Shown in pieces: positions 38,556-48,226 of a stretch of DNA of 64,000 nt (the stretch's first letter is position 1; every line of letters begins with the position of its first letter). Below the pieces are notes generated by a model. The model ran no database searches, was not told the origin of the DNA, and was given only the letters and a program-made list of their open reading frames with translations. The translations under genes were made by a program, and so were the position numbers. Source of the stretch: CAVTYH01 sp963773875 (GTDB lineage: Bacteria > Planctomycetota > Planctomycetia > Pirellulales > JADZDJ01); the NCBI GenBank assembly GCA_963773875.1, contig CAVZCV010000019.1, positions 186,001 through 250,000 on the forward strand. The letters run 5' to 3'.

Positions 38556-40084
38556 CTATCGCAAATCGCGCCAATCGACGAGCTCCCAGCGCAGCCCGCC
38601 ATCCGTCGGATCAGCAATGTAAACAATAAATCCATTGGTCGGCCAAATGTATGTTACCGGATTGGAAGGTGGCTGAAACACCACGTTCGGATCCGCTTGC
38701 ATGCCGAAGCCGGAAAGGTAAACCGGAAAGTACGGGATCTTGCTTTGAGAATTGAAGCCGGTGTAGAGCAGCGACCACCAAAACGCCGCCACGTTGAATT
38801 CGTTGCGCCCTTCCATGATGAACCGTCGCGCAGCAACATTTCCATGCATCGCTAGGGCCTTCGCTTGCGGGCAAATCTTCAAATTGAATTTATCGAAAGT
38901 CGTCAGCAAGCCGTCGATCGTCGGCGAGCCGGTATCGCTTACGATGATGTCGTTACTCGAAAGCAGGGTGGGCGGTCGAATTGTGGTCGATGTGCCTTGC
39001 AACGGCATCAAATCAACGGGCGCTATCGTGACGTTCGCGCCAGTAATTGTGATATGATTTGCACCAATTAGCGTTCCTTTGAGCGTGGCATTGTTATCAA
39101 GCGTTACATCGCCGGAAGCGTAAAACAGCCCCAGAGGATTACTAACCGGATCAGCCTTCAAGTTACTGCTAATCGTGGCGGGCAGCTGGGAACCGTATAC
39201 GATGGTCCGCCGGTGTAAAGTTTGTAGGTCGTCACCGAGCCGGGAAACGTCCACTGCGCGGACATTCCAGTTGCGGAGTTACTAATCAGCGAAGTGCTGA
39301 CTTTGCCCGTTAGCCAGTTTCGCACGCTGCTGCTATTTTGTGTGAACGACAATTCCATTTGCCCGGGAAATGGACGATCGTCTGGATAGCCTTTGGTACG
39401 CATATTGTCGAGATCATCGAAATAATCGTCAGACATCGAGCTTGTCCACTGATAATCGGATCCAAGCGTCACGGTGCCTTGGACGCGAACTTTGCCTTGC
39501 ACTTGCAGTGGAATCAAAAAGCTGAAGGTGTCGTTCTGCGTTTGGTACCAGGTATAGTTGAAAATTGTCGCGAGGTCGGATGGGCTGGAAGAGAGTTTGC
39601 GTGGGAGAAGTCGCATCACTGCCCGAACTTTATGCGTAGCTTTCGATTGCGAATTGCTTGAATCGACAGAAGTGCCGGTGGAGATGATGGTCACTCGATA
39701 TGCATATTCCGCATAGCTGGAAATGGCTGAAGTCAACGAGTCATCGCCAGCCGTATACGTCGCGGAATAGTTGTCCTGACTGTTGAGCGTGCCGCTAATG
39801 GTGCTATTAACACCCGCCCAATTGCTTTGCTCCATGGTTCGGATGGCGACTGATAAGCCGACCATGGCCGCCTGACGGGCCAAATTCTGCCGATTGCTAT
39901 TCTGCTGAATTCGAACAGCCGCCACTTGCGAGCGCATGATTGCGTAACTGGCGGCGAGTGTTACGGCAATTAAGCTAAGCACGACAATCACCGAGATTCC
40001 GCGGCGCCCAGCTGGCGACCGATAGCACGACGTAGTTGTTTTGAAGTTCGATAGTTTGATAATATACATAGTCACATCAACCAT
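38556..40084 (-). CDS. PilX-like/GspK-like surface protein, frameshifted
   Basis: The N terminus has RRGISVIVVLSLIAVTLAAS near residue 28, a prepilin-like signal with Gly-Ile instead of Gly-Phe and without the usual Glu+5, similar to PilX/GspK-type minor components. The rest is a beta-rich extracellular region containing repeated Gly/Ser/Thr stretches and LYASGDVTL-type blocks (FYASGDVTLDNNATLKGTLI), as in adhesin-like or pilus-tip proteins. The frame changes near 39189 (YTGGPSYTVP then QLPATISSNLKADP); one missing C repairs it to 509 aa. It follows the GspJ-like gene by 26 bases. Confidence 0.7.
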
Positions 40085-40110
40085 ATTTCACACTATCTGC
40101 CGCCTAGGGA

Positions 40111-40989
40111 TCATGGCGTCATCTCATAACAGAAAGCCGATGATCCAAAAAATGGCACGGCTTGTTTTGCGGCATTGTTCGTTTCAATCCATTGGCCGGC
40201 AGGCATGAGCTGGACTTCAGTGCGCACCCAAACTTGCCGCATGCCGGCGTTCGGGCCGCAAAGGCTTTGCGGCCATGGCAAATTCATCCATGTCACTGAG
40301 GGAAACCAGAGCATTTCCGTATCGCTAGGATTCAACGTCACGACAAACCGCAAAGCTGCCCGCGGCTGTGGGCTTCCAGAAATTGCCGCTGTGTTCAACA
40401 AATCGGTAAGCTGTGTCTTCTGCGCACCGGCCGAGGTTTTCAGACCGTCTATAAACGACTTGAATGTTGCGGCACTCGCCGGCGAGGGCAGCGTGCGATT
40501 ATCGCCCGGGACCGTGATTTCAATCATGTGGCTCGTCGCTGCCGGATCAGGACAAAACAGCACCAACTCCGACGCCAGCGGCGCACCTTGTGGATTTGCG
40601 GGCGAGCCACTAGGTCGCCAGACGACGAGTGTGTCGGGAAAATCGTAGCTGCCAATCGTGTCGGCGGTCACCCAAGCGCCGCAGTATGTCTTGTTCGCAA
40701 CGGCCTGATTGATGGCGCGATCGAGTCGATCCAGCGTGACACGCGCATGCTGAGTCGCCGTGCCATAGCCCTGGTTGTACTCTGCGCTGATCTGCACCGC
40801 GCGGGCCATGACTCCCAGCGCAGCGATCGTGACGGACATGATCAGCACCGAAATCATGAGCTCGATCAGCGTCATGCCGCGGCGCGGCGGTAGGCAGTAG
40901 GCGGCAGGCAGTAAGCACTTGACCGGGCCCACGCGCCCACGGCATTTTCGACTGCTTTCACGACGTAGATATATGCAAATTGCTTCCAT
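40111..40989 (-). CDS. Pseudopilin, GspJ/PilW-like, long leader
   Basis: The 292-aa product has a class III prepilin signal RRGMTLIELMISVLIMSVTI near residue 37 with the invariant Glu+5. The mature protein resembles GspJ/PilW (ARVTLDRLDRAINQAV). Its leader is 37-39 residues, long for this class, and includes CLLPAAYCLPPRRG, coded by the GGCAGTAGGCGGCAGGCAGT repeat at 40888-40914. ATG 40989 was chosen over the TTG at 40995. Confidence 0.85.
   Translation of the reverse strand: MEAICIYLRRESSRKCRGRVGPVKCLLPAAYCLPPRRGMTLIELMISVLIMSVTIAALGVMARAVQISAEYNQGYGTATQHARVTLDRLDRAINQAVANKTYCGAWVTADTIGSYDFPDTLVVWRPSGSPANPQGAPLASELVLFCPDPAATSHMIEITVPGDNRTLPSPASAATFKSFIDGLKTSAGAQKTQLTDLLNTAAISGSPQPRAALRFVVTLNPSDTEMLWFPSVTWMNLPWPQSLCGPNAGMRQVWVRTEVQLMPAGQWIETNNAAKQAVPFFGSSAFCYEMTP
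40888..40914. repeat. GGCAGTA tandem repeat in PilW-like leader
   Basis: About three copies of a GG(C/T)AGTA-type unit (GGCGGTAGGCAGTAGGCGGC, then AGGCAGTAA) lie directly before the prepilin cleavage site code. Its translation gives the unusual CLLPAAYCLPP leader. Confidence 0.5.
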
Positions 40990-41023
40990 TCTCAATTCTT
41001 CCTACGGCCTTCCGCTCGTTGCC

Positions 41024-41614
41024 TTAGAGCGTTGGCACATAAGCGAACAGACGTTTGAGCGTCACTAAATTCCGGCGTGCGCCGTTGGGATCATCAACGT
41101 ATACGCGCACTTCAACAATGCGATAGTCACTGGTCTGGCCTGCGCCCAGTTTTGTTTTCAAATCGCTGGCGCTCACGTAGTACACATCCGTCTCGCATCG
41201 CCATTTCGATAGATAGGCGGAGTCCCGCAAGCTCGGATGGCGGCTGCTGCCATGACCGTCATCATCGCCAATGAGCACGTTCCACGGATCTTTCGGTGGC
41301 GAACCGCGGACACCGTTGTAATCGTCGATGTCGTTGTATAGCGAACGGCCAACGCCGACAGATTCACTCGCGGATGGTCCCAATGTTGTTTCATATGGCT
41401 GATTGCGCACTGCGCAATAAGTCTTACCGGAAATTTCGTCCATCAGCTGTTGTGCTAGGCCCATGGCGATGGTTTGTTCTTGCGATAATTTCGTGCTTGC
41501 AATGGAGCCATAGACGCCTTGTAGCAATGCCGTGCCTGCTATGGCAGCGATCGTCGTGGAGACAATCGCCTCGATTAGAGTGAACCCGCCGGAAGGTTTC
41601 GAATACATTGGCAT
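41024..41614 (-). CDS. Pseudopilin, GspI/PilV-like
   Basis: The 196-aa protein has a short prepilin leader MPMYSKPSGG then FTLIEAIVSTTIAAIAGTAL with Glu+5, the normal cleavage context. The rest has no clear motif beyond a beta-rich minor pilin pattern. It is the first gene of the minus-strand pilus cluster; a promoter candidate lies at 41702-41729. Confidence 0.88.
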   Translation of the reverse strand: MPMYSKPSGGFTLIEAIVSTTIAAIAGTALLQGVYGSIASTKLSQEQTIAMGLAQQLMDEISGKTYCAVRNQPYETTLGPSASESVGVGRSLYNDIDDYNGVRGSPPKDPWNVLIGDDDGHGSSRHPSLRDSAYLSKWRCETDVYYVSASDLKTKLGAGQTSDYRIVEVRVYVDDPNGARRNLVTLKRLFAYVPTL

Positions 41615-41701
41615 AGTGAGCGAAAAATCGCGTTGACGATTCCCTGCTGGAGATTACGCAGTTGTGCACTACCAGCGGCGCGCGGCGGCGCAAGCATCAA
41701 A

Positions 41702-41729
41702 ACCATACTTCGCCGCGAGCAACGGTCAA
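41702..41729 (-). promoter_or_regulatory. Candidate sigma-70 promoter for the pilus cluster
   Basis: On the minus strand TTGACC (41724-41729) and TATGGT (41702-41707) are separated by 16 bases. They lie about 88 bases upstream of the GspI-like start at 41614, downstream of the SHD1 gene. -35 matches 5 of 6, -10 4 of 6. Confidence 0.4.
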
Positions 41730-41787
41730 CTTGATCAGAACTGCCGCTAGAATTGCGCCGATTTTGCACTAAATCGATGTTGGCGTG

Positions 41788-44031
41788 CTATTTCTGCGTT
41801 TCACGATTGGGCACCTTCACCAGATACGTTGGCAGCGCCATATATTCCAAATCGGTGAAGGCCAAAAAAGATTCGATTTGTTGCTGTGACGTGCGCTGCA
41901 ATGCTGCATCGAGCGATTCATCCTTATTGGGCTGAATGAACGTCGGTGCCGATCGAATCGAATCATACTTCCAAATTGTTTCGCCGTTCAGCTCGTAAGC
42001 GACCCGAAAAATTTGCCCGCTGACTTGTCGCTCTTCTGAGTTGCCTATTGTGCCGATCTTCCGATATTGCATCGTTTCCGTTTTTCCTGGCAGCACACTC
42101 ACGACCAGCTTTAGCTTCCCGTCTGGCGTAACCTTCATTCCCGAATTCTCTAGATGTGTTTCCAAGATCTCCTTTGCTTTCGCGACGCGTTCCGGTGCTG
42201 CGCTAATTTGCATTTCGATCGAAACGGTCATGCCGGGTCGCATCACCAGCAAATCGTCCGGATTCAATTTGGCCGCGGCATCCAGCATCGTTTTGTCGGG
42301 AATCGAAACGGCCGATAAAGTTTTCGATCCCGGACGATTCGCATCAGCAATTACCCACGCTAGGCCATCATCTATCTTCATCACCTCGGCTCGCCAATCC
42401 GTGTTCTCCCAAACGGGAATCCTGCGCTCCAAATCGATGAGCATTTGGCCGAGCATCAAATACTTGTCGCTGAGCCACGCCGGTCTCCCAAGGCCGCGAT
42501 AACTTCCATTCGGCCCCTCGGGAAGTTGAATCTGAAAGTCGTGCATAAGTTGCGGGCCGTGCAAATCCCACACTCGCAATTGCCAGCCGTGCGATGCGGC
42601 CAGCCGAGTACCTTCGTTATTGAAATCCAGCGATTCACCCCACAAACTCGTCGGTCCCGTATCGAGCGAGCCCGCAATCTCACCGGAATCGGCTTTGACA
42701 AATACCATCTTGTTAGCCAACCGCGCTACAACATATTTTCGCCCCGCGCTAATCGTCGGTTTGGCGTTGGCATCGCTGTGAGCCATCCAAATGGACTTGA
42801 GCGCTGGAACCTCCCACATCACCATGGTTCCATGGTCGTCGCACGTGAGGAGGTGCCGATCGTCATTGAAACTGGCCCAAACACTTTTGGTGCCCTCTCG
42901 CATAGCTTTGGGGTGTTCATCGGTCGGTATCGGATACGGTCGCCACGCGCAAAGCAACGAAACCTTCAATCCGGCCCGCGAATAGATCCGCAGAACGCCA
43001 AGATCGGCTGTGAAATCGCGAGTTTGGGTCCCTGCCAATACGAGTGCGCCATCGGGCGAAATTTCGCGCGGCACGACGCCGACACCAAACTCCGCCGATG
43101 CCTCCGCTTTCGCTGTCTGCAAATTGCAAGCTTGCACGTGTACCACCGGCTGATCGCTCCACAAATCGTGCGTAACGACGAATGCCTTCTTTTCTTTCGG
43201 CAATAGCAACAGTCTCTGAGGTCGTTCCGACGTATCCCATTTAAGCAGCGGAATTACGACTGGCTTGAGTTTTTCGTCCGGCGGTGCCGGATCGGGCTTG
43301 TAGGTCCAAGGCTTCTCGACGGTAAGATCGATCATCGGCGCGGAGCTGAAGTCGGTCGGTGCAATCTCGATTTCTTCCTTCGTGGCCTTGTTCGAATCGT
43401 CCTGCGATGCACCTTTAGCGATTGCGACTTTCGCGGCAGTCTTCGCGTCACCGGGTTGTTGATTTTTCGATTGAGTGGCGGATGGTTCTGGCGGCACAGG
43501 CTGGGAAGCAGCTACGAACTTGCGATCCACTTCGCTAAGTTTTTCCAGGGGAACGGTTATTTCGTTGCCGTTGTCGGCTCGCGTAAGCACGACTTTTCCC
43601 TCTTCCACGCGCGCCAGGGTGGCCTCAATTTTGAATTTGCCCGAGGTATCGCTCCATATCCGCGATTTGCTTGCCTTTTTGCGTTCTGCTTCTGTCGCAA
43701 ATGGATTCTTGGCGTCGGACGTGTCGGTACCGGCGTTCAGATTCTCCCTAACGCCCGATGCCGGCAGGCGCAACCAATCAATGGGAGTCGAAACGGGCCG
43801 GTTGAATGGCGGCCGCTTGATCATCAACGTGAAATTAGTTGGTCCCTTGCCCACATATTCGACGGTGATCCATTCATCGTGCGACTGCTGATATTCGAGT
43901 TTCTGCCCCGGCTTCAGGTTCGAAACGTCGAGCTTTCCCGCTGCAAAGCATGTGAAGATCGGCCCGGACGAGAAGGCAACGAGCCCGATTAAAACTTGCG
44001 CAAGGTGGTTACGAATCATGGAGATTTTCAT
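41788..44031 (-). CDS. SHD1-domain exported beta-propeller-like protein
   Basis: The product (747 aa from ATG 44031) has an N-terminal export signal (LAQVLIGLVAFSSGPIFTCF). An SLA1 homology domain 1 (SHD1) module is seen around residues 125-175: RIWSDTSGKFKIEATLARVE, then EITVPLEKLSEVDRKFV, a domain common in planctomycete exported proteins. The middle has WD40/propeller-like blades (RIYSRAGLKVSLLCAW, DRHLLTCDDHGTMVMWEVPA, GTRLAASHGWQLRVWDLHG). The C-terminal region from about residue 600 (MTVSIEMQ onward to TYLVKVPN) is shared with the SHD1 gene at 48227. The start is not certain; ATG 44019 and 44040 are alternatives. Function is unknown. Confidence 0.75.
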   Translation of the reverse strand: MKISMIRNHLAQVLIGLVAFSSGPIFTCFAAGKLDVSNLKPGQKLEYQQSHDEWITVEYVGKGPTNFTLMIKRPPFNRPVSTPIDWLRLPASGVRENLNAGTDTSDAKNPFATEAERKKASKSRIWSDTSGKFKIEATLARVEEGKVVLTRADNGNEITVPLEKLSEVDRKFVAASQPVPPEPSATQSKNQQPGDAKTAAKVAIAKGASQDDSNKATKEEIEIAPTDFSSAPMIDLTVEKPWTYKPDPAPPDEKLKPVVIPLLKWDTSERPQRLLLLPKEKKAFVVTHDLWSDQPVVHVQACNLQTAKAEASAEFGVGVVPREISPDGALVLAGTQTRDFTADLGVLRIYSRAGLKVSLLCAWRPYPIPTDEHPKAMREGTKSVWASFNDDRHLLTCDDHGTMVMWEVPALKSIWMAHSDANAKPTISAGRKYVVARLANKMVFVKADSGEIAGSLDTGPTSLWGESLDFNNEGTRLAASHGWQLRVWDLHGPQLMHDFQIQLPEGPNGSYRGLGRPAWLSDKYLMLGQMLIDLERRIPVWENTDWRAEVMKIDDGLAWVIADANRPGSKTLSAVSIPDKTMLDAAAKLNPDDLLVMRPGMTVSIEMQISAAPERVAKAKEILETHLENSGMKVTPDGKLKLVVSVLPGKTETMQYRKIGTIGNSEERQVSGQIFRVAYELNGETIWKYDSIRSAPTFIQPNKDESLDAALQRTSQQQIESFLAFTDLEYMALPTYLVKVPNRETQK

Positions 44032-44346
44032 CAGATGCATGATCGAAATGAAGCAAACGGAGAAGCCGAATCGTTCCAAATTCGTTGCCGCAGCTGGCAA
44101 AAATCTTGCCTCTTCCGAGTTTACCATCGGCGCCAAGCCACCGAATAAGGCTGCTTGCGAAAAATGCTAAACATACTGCGCGTTCGGATCGTATCGAACT
44201 CGCTGATGGGGGATAGCAAATTGCCCGTCATTTGAGCGAGATTTCCCCGCAATCGCGATTGTTCATTGGCGGGTGGTTCGTAAAATGACGGACGCCGTGC
44301 AGTTTTGGTCGAACTCCGAAGCATCTGGAAAACAGCGGACAAATTC

Positions 44347-44928
44347 ATGTGCCACAGGGTTTTACTCACTCTCTTCGTTTTATTGTTGATGGTTCAACCA
44401 GCCATGGCGCACCCGGGTCATTCGGGGCACGACTTTGTCACCGGCTGGCAGCATCCGTTTCTGGGCCTAGATCACTTGCTCGCCATGGTAGCTGTCGGTT
44501 TGCTCGCGGTGCGAATCGGCGGCCGAGCCCTCTGGATGATTCCGGCCGCCTTCATGATCAGCATGATACTGGGAGGAGTTGCAGCGGCGATGGGATTGCC
44601 GCTACCGGGCGCTGAATGGGCAATTGCCTTCTCAGTCCTAACCTTGGGCTTGCTGATCGCGATGACGAATACTGCTCCACTTGGATATGCGACCGCCGCT
44701 GTTGGGTTGTTCGCGTTTTTTCACGGACACGCTCACACAGCTGAAATGACGAGCGGCGGGTCGATGGCCAGCTACGCAGCAGGTTTCTTAACCGCAACCG
44801 CGCTGTTGCACCTGTGCAGTGTACTCGGCGGATTGCTGCTGGCAAAAACCATCCATGTTCAGGCAGTCCGAATTGCTGGCGCTGCAATTTCCGCAGCCGG
44901 CGCGCTCATGGTATGTGGCATTCTTTGA
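44347..44928 (+). CDS. hupE: HupE/UreJ family metal transporter
   Basis: The 193-aa protein is a HupE/UreJ-type Ni2+/Co2+ (or general metal) permease. It has a signal peptide ending AMAHPGHSGH, then HPFLGLDHLLAMVAVGLLAV (the HPxxGxDH signature), FFHGHAHTAE, and six hydrophobic segments. It lies alone on the plus strand between the SHD1 genes, divergent from the 41788 gene by 315 bases. No hydrogenase or urease genes are near, so the cargo is not determined. Confidence 0.9.
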   Translation: MCHRVLLTLFVLLLMVQPAMAHPGHSGHDFVTGWQHPFLGLDHLLAMVAVGLLAVRIGGRALWMIPAAFMISMILGGVAAAMGLPLPGAEWAIAFSVLTLGLLIAMTNTAPLGYATAAVGLFAFFHGHAHTAEMTSGGSMASYAAGFLTATALLHLCSVLGGLLLAKTIHVQAVRIAGAAISAAGALMVCGIL

Positions 44929-44954
44929 TATAGATCACATCAAAATCGGGAATT

Positions 44955-47900
44955 TTAAGGGTTGAATTGGCCGCGGATCGTTACCTCCCGATCGGCGGTA
45001 TCGAGCCATTGCTGAATGGCGGCCCGGCGTTGCCGGCTAGTACCCTTTGTCAACAGATTTGCACCTTCGTCGTCGAGCCAGTTCCGATATGCGGTTCTTG
45101 CCGCATCCGCAGATAGCAAGCCTTTAGTTTGATAAGCCCGAAGCTCGGCAAGCGCCGTTAAAGTATCAAGCGCCTTACTTTTCGTAAGTCGCGAAACCCG
45201 GTCCTTGATCTGGTCAGAATTCAATTGCGTTAACGGCTGCAGTTTGTACTTGGCATCCACTTGTTTCATCAGATCACTCACGAAGGCATCAACCAACTGA
45301 TCTGCCATTGCGGGCTGAGCACTAAGGCGGGCACTGGAAAGCGATTGCTGTGAGCTCCATTGCGGCTCGCCCGTGACATCCGAGAGCCGTGCCTTTAACG
45401 TGGCCTCCGTCCGGCGACCGACGACCTGTCGATTTAGTTCCAGCACAACGACTGCGTCAATTCCTGCCTGGCGGGCCGTGTTCAACAATTCATCGCGCGT
45501 GCCGATGCCCAACGGGATGACGGTGCAAATGCGCGGGTCGCCGCGCTCCGGCCATGTGCCGAACGCACCTTCTTTGATTCGCTTTTCGAGCGCAGCGACA
45601 ACAGCGGCGCCAACATTTCCTGTCAGCTTTTTCAAATCCCAATTTGTAGAGGGCTGCTCTGGATCGAGCTGTGGCGATTGAATTCCCACTCCCCACCGAA
45701 CCAGAACTGCCGGCTGTTTTGCTGCCGGATACCACCGAACAGCGGTGGCCAATTGCTGATCGTCACTGGCAAGTGCATCCTGCAAAGTGCCGCTCCGGTA
45801 CGATCGACTGGCATCGACAAGCGCGTTGCCTTCAATCGGCTGCCGATTGGCCGCTCGCTCTTCGATCTGCTCCCGAAGTGGTTTTTCGATCATCCCTTTT
45901 GGCAGCTCTTCCGCATCGATTTTCAGATTTTCGAGTTCGAGTCGACCATGCACATCGAGCGGCATTTCCCACGTGGAAAGCATGTCGTTGGAAGCTAGCA
46001 TCACATGATCTGCATCGGCCATGGCCACCACGCGAAGCGAATCGCGGCCGCCATGTAAATCCTCGGGCTGCGTGAGCGGCCATTCACGCCCGGTGCGGCG
46101 ATCGACAAGCACCTGGCCGTCGATCAGCCAAAAGTTGCTGTCGGAGGGATACAATATGGGCGCCGATTTATCCCACAGCCGGTTGGCCGAATGCGCGAGT
46201 TGCCAGTGCGCGGTAAGCGCGCCATCGGCCATACTCCAAGCTGAAACCTGGGATCCGTGCACCAGATCGCAATGGAATACAAGTTCCTTACCGTCTGGAG
46301 AAAAAGCGATCCCATTGGGGCGTGCGGAAAAATCATCTCTCGTCAGGCTCGGCACTTTTAAGCCGCCAGCGAACTGACCTGTATTCAAATCCACGAGCCA
46401 GATGTTTTCGCCGGCCTGAAGCGCAAGGTATTTTCCGCCGGGGCTGATGGCTTTCACTTCATTCTGCCCGCGATAAGAGCGGCTGCCAAAACGACGACTT
46501 CCGCTGGCCGCGGACGGCAATAAAAATGTGCGCGGATTCGCGACATCGTCAACTGGCCACAAATTTAGACTCAATCCGTCTTCGGTTTGCAAAAGCCCCA
46601 AGAGCGTGTTGTTATCGGCAAACGCGAGTGAAGGTGGCTCTTTAATCTCGAGCGGAATTCGCGCTACGTATTTGCCAGTCTCAAACGACCAGATCTCGAT
46701 TGCTTTTCCACCCTTGCTGACGCCGGATAAGTATCTGCCGTCGCCGCTCAGCGCAAGGCCCGTGGAAAGATCAGCGCCTTGCGAAATCTTTCCGCGACTT
46801 TGCCCGGTGCTTAAGTCCCACAACTCGTAGGTGCTGCCTTCCTCCAGGGCGCTGGTGCGAACCGCTGCGAGCGGACTGTTTGTTGACGCTGCAACAATGT
46901 CGTGACTGGTAGGCAGTGCAATTGCGGGCTGCCGGCCGACTTTTGCCGTGGAGCCGGCGGCGGCAAAGTCAACACCCGCTCGCCACTTCAGCACCGCGCG
47001 ATTGCGAATTGTCGCCGGGTCATCGCCGTCCGTCATCCGCATTTGCGCAATGTTGGAAACCGCACTCCCGATTGCGTGATCGTCCGGGACCGCAGCCCCC
47101 ACGAATTTGCTCGGATGCACGGCTGCCGGATCCACGGGCCGGGCCTTCATGCTCGCGGCCGGACCGGTCCATTCTGTCTCGGGTTCATCGGTGATTGTCG
47201 CTTCCGCCGCGACTAATCTGCGTTGATGATTACCAAGATCTGTCACCGCCAAATAGAACAAAAAACCGCTGGTGAGGATGAAGAGAAAATCGCCGACGAA
47301 AGCCATCGATGCCAACCGAAAGAAGCCCTTGCGCTGCGAATTCAATTGAACGGCGACGCATTGGCCAATTACCACCGCCCATATCAGCGCAATCCATAAA
47401 ATGAGCCGCACTAGCACACTTGTGTCGACGATGCGCCACCCGTATTTCTTCACGACGGGTTGCACCTGTTCGTATATATCGTGGAGTACTAAGCCGACGC
47501 GCCATGTGACGAAGAGCGTCAGGACTGCAACAATCACGATACCCGCGACAAGTTCGAACATCCGCCATTTTTCTGCCGATCGGCGTTCGACGCCGCGCAG
47601 CATTTGCGAACGCCAGGCCCCCAGCGCGAGCAGCAATCCCACAATGGCAAAACAAGCGCCGAAAATAAGCAGATGGCGTTCGATCGTCGCGACGGGACCT
47701 GCAATCCTATCGGGCGCGGCCACGCTGCCATCTAGCACCATCAAAATGCCAATGCCAGAAAGGCATGCACCCAGCGGGCTGCGTGTCATGATGGTGGCGA
47801 TCATGAAGAACAACATCGCCAGTGCAAAAACGGTTAGCACCAATGCGTGATCGATGAGAAAGCCGACGAAACCGCCGCGCCGCGCTTTGGGCACATATGG

Positions 47901-48205
47901 CACGCCCAAAATGCCTGGTTGTGATACAGCTTCTGGAGGAGGCGTTTTCCATGAAGAAGCGCGTTGTTTTACGCCTAACGCCGCCATTGTTTGATGTACA
48001 CCAGGCGTGGCGGCGGGCGCGGCCGTCTTCGGCTTCAACTCGTCTTCCAAGAACTCTGTGACAGCGCCCCTTTCGATCGACCCAAAACGACCGGCGGCAA
48101 TTCTACCGCGTGCCGGCATCGCGGACATGCCACCGGCGCAGGCACATTTTCCGGCACGGAAAAGTGCTGCTCACATTTCGGGCATTTGAGGGCAATCGTT
48201 TCCAT
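44955..48205 (-). CDS. Zinc-ribbon membrane protein with propeller-like repeats, frameshifted
   Basis: The true start appears to be ATG 48205: a short frame of 56 codons begins METIALKCPKCEQHFSVPEN and VACPRCRHAVELPPVVLGRS, a CxxC...CxxC zinc ribbon. Near 48067-48070 (GGGG on the minus strand) one missing base shifts into the long frame at AVTEFLEDELKPKTAA. The long part has 5-6 membrane segments (about 95-310), then propeller-like blades (LSTGLALSGDGRYLSGVSKG, NGIAFSPDGKELVFHC) and an alpha-helical C terminus (about 800 on). Restored length is 1083 aa. The membrane-plus-propeller layout resembles other large planctomycete proteins; function unknown. It converges on hupE. Confidence 0.7.
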
Positions 48206-48226
48206 AGAATACGCTGATCACTGGCA

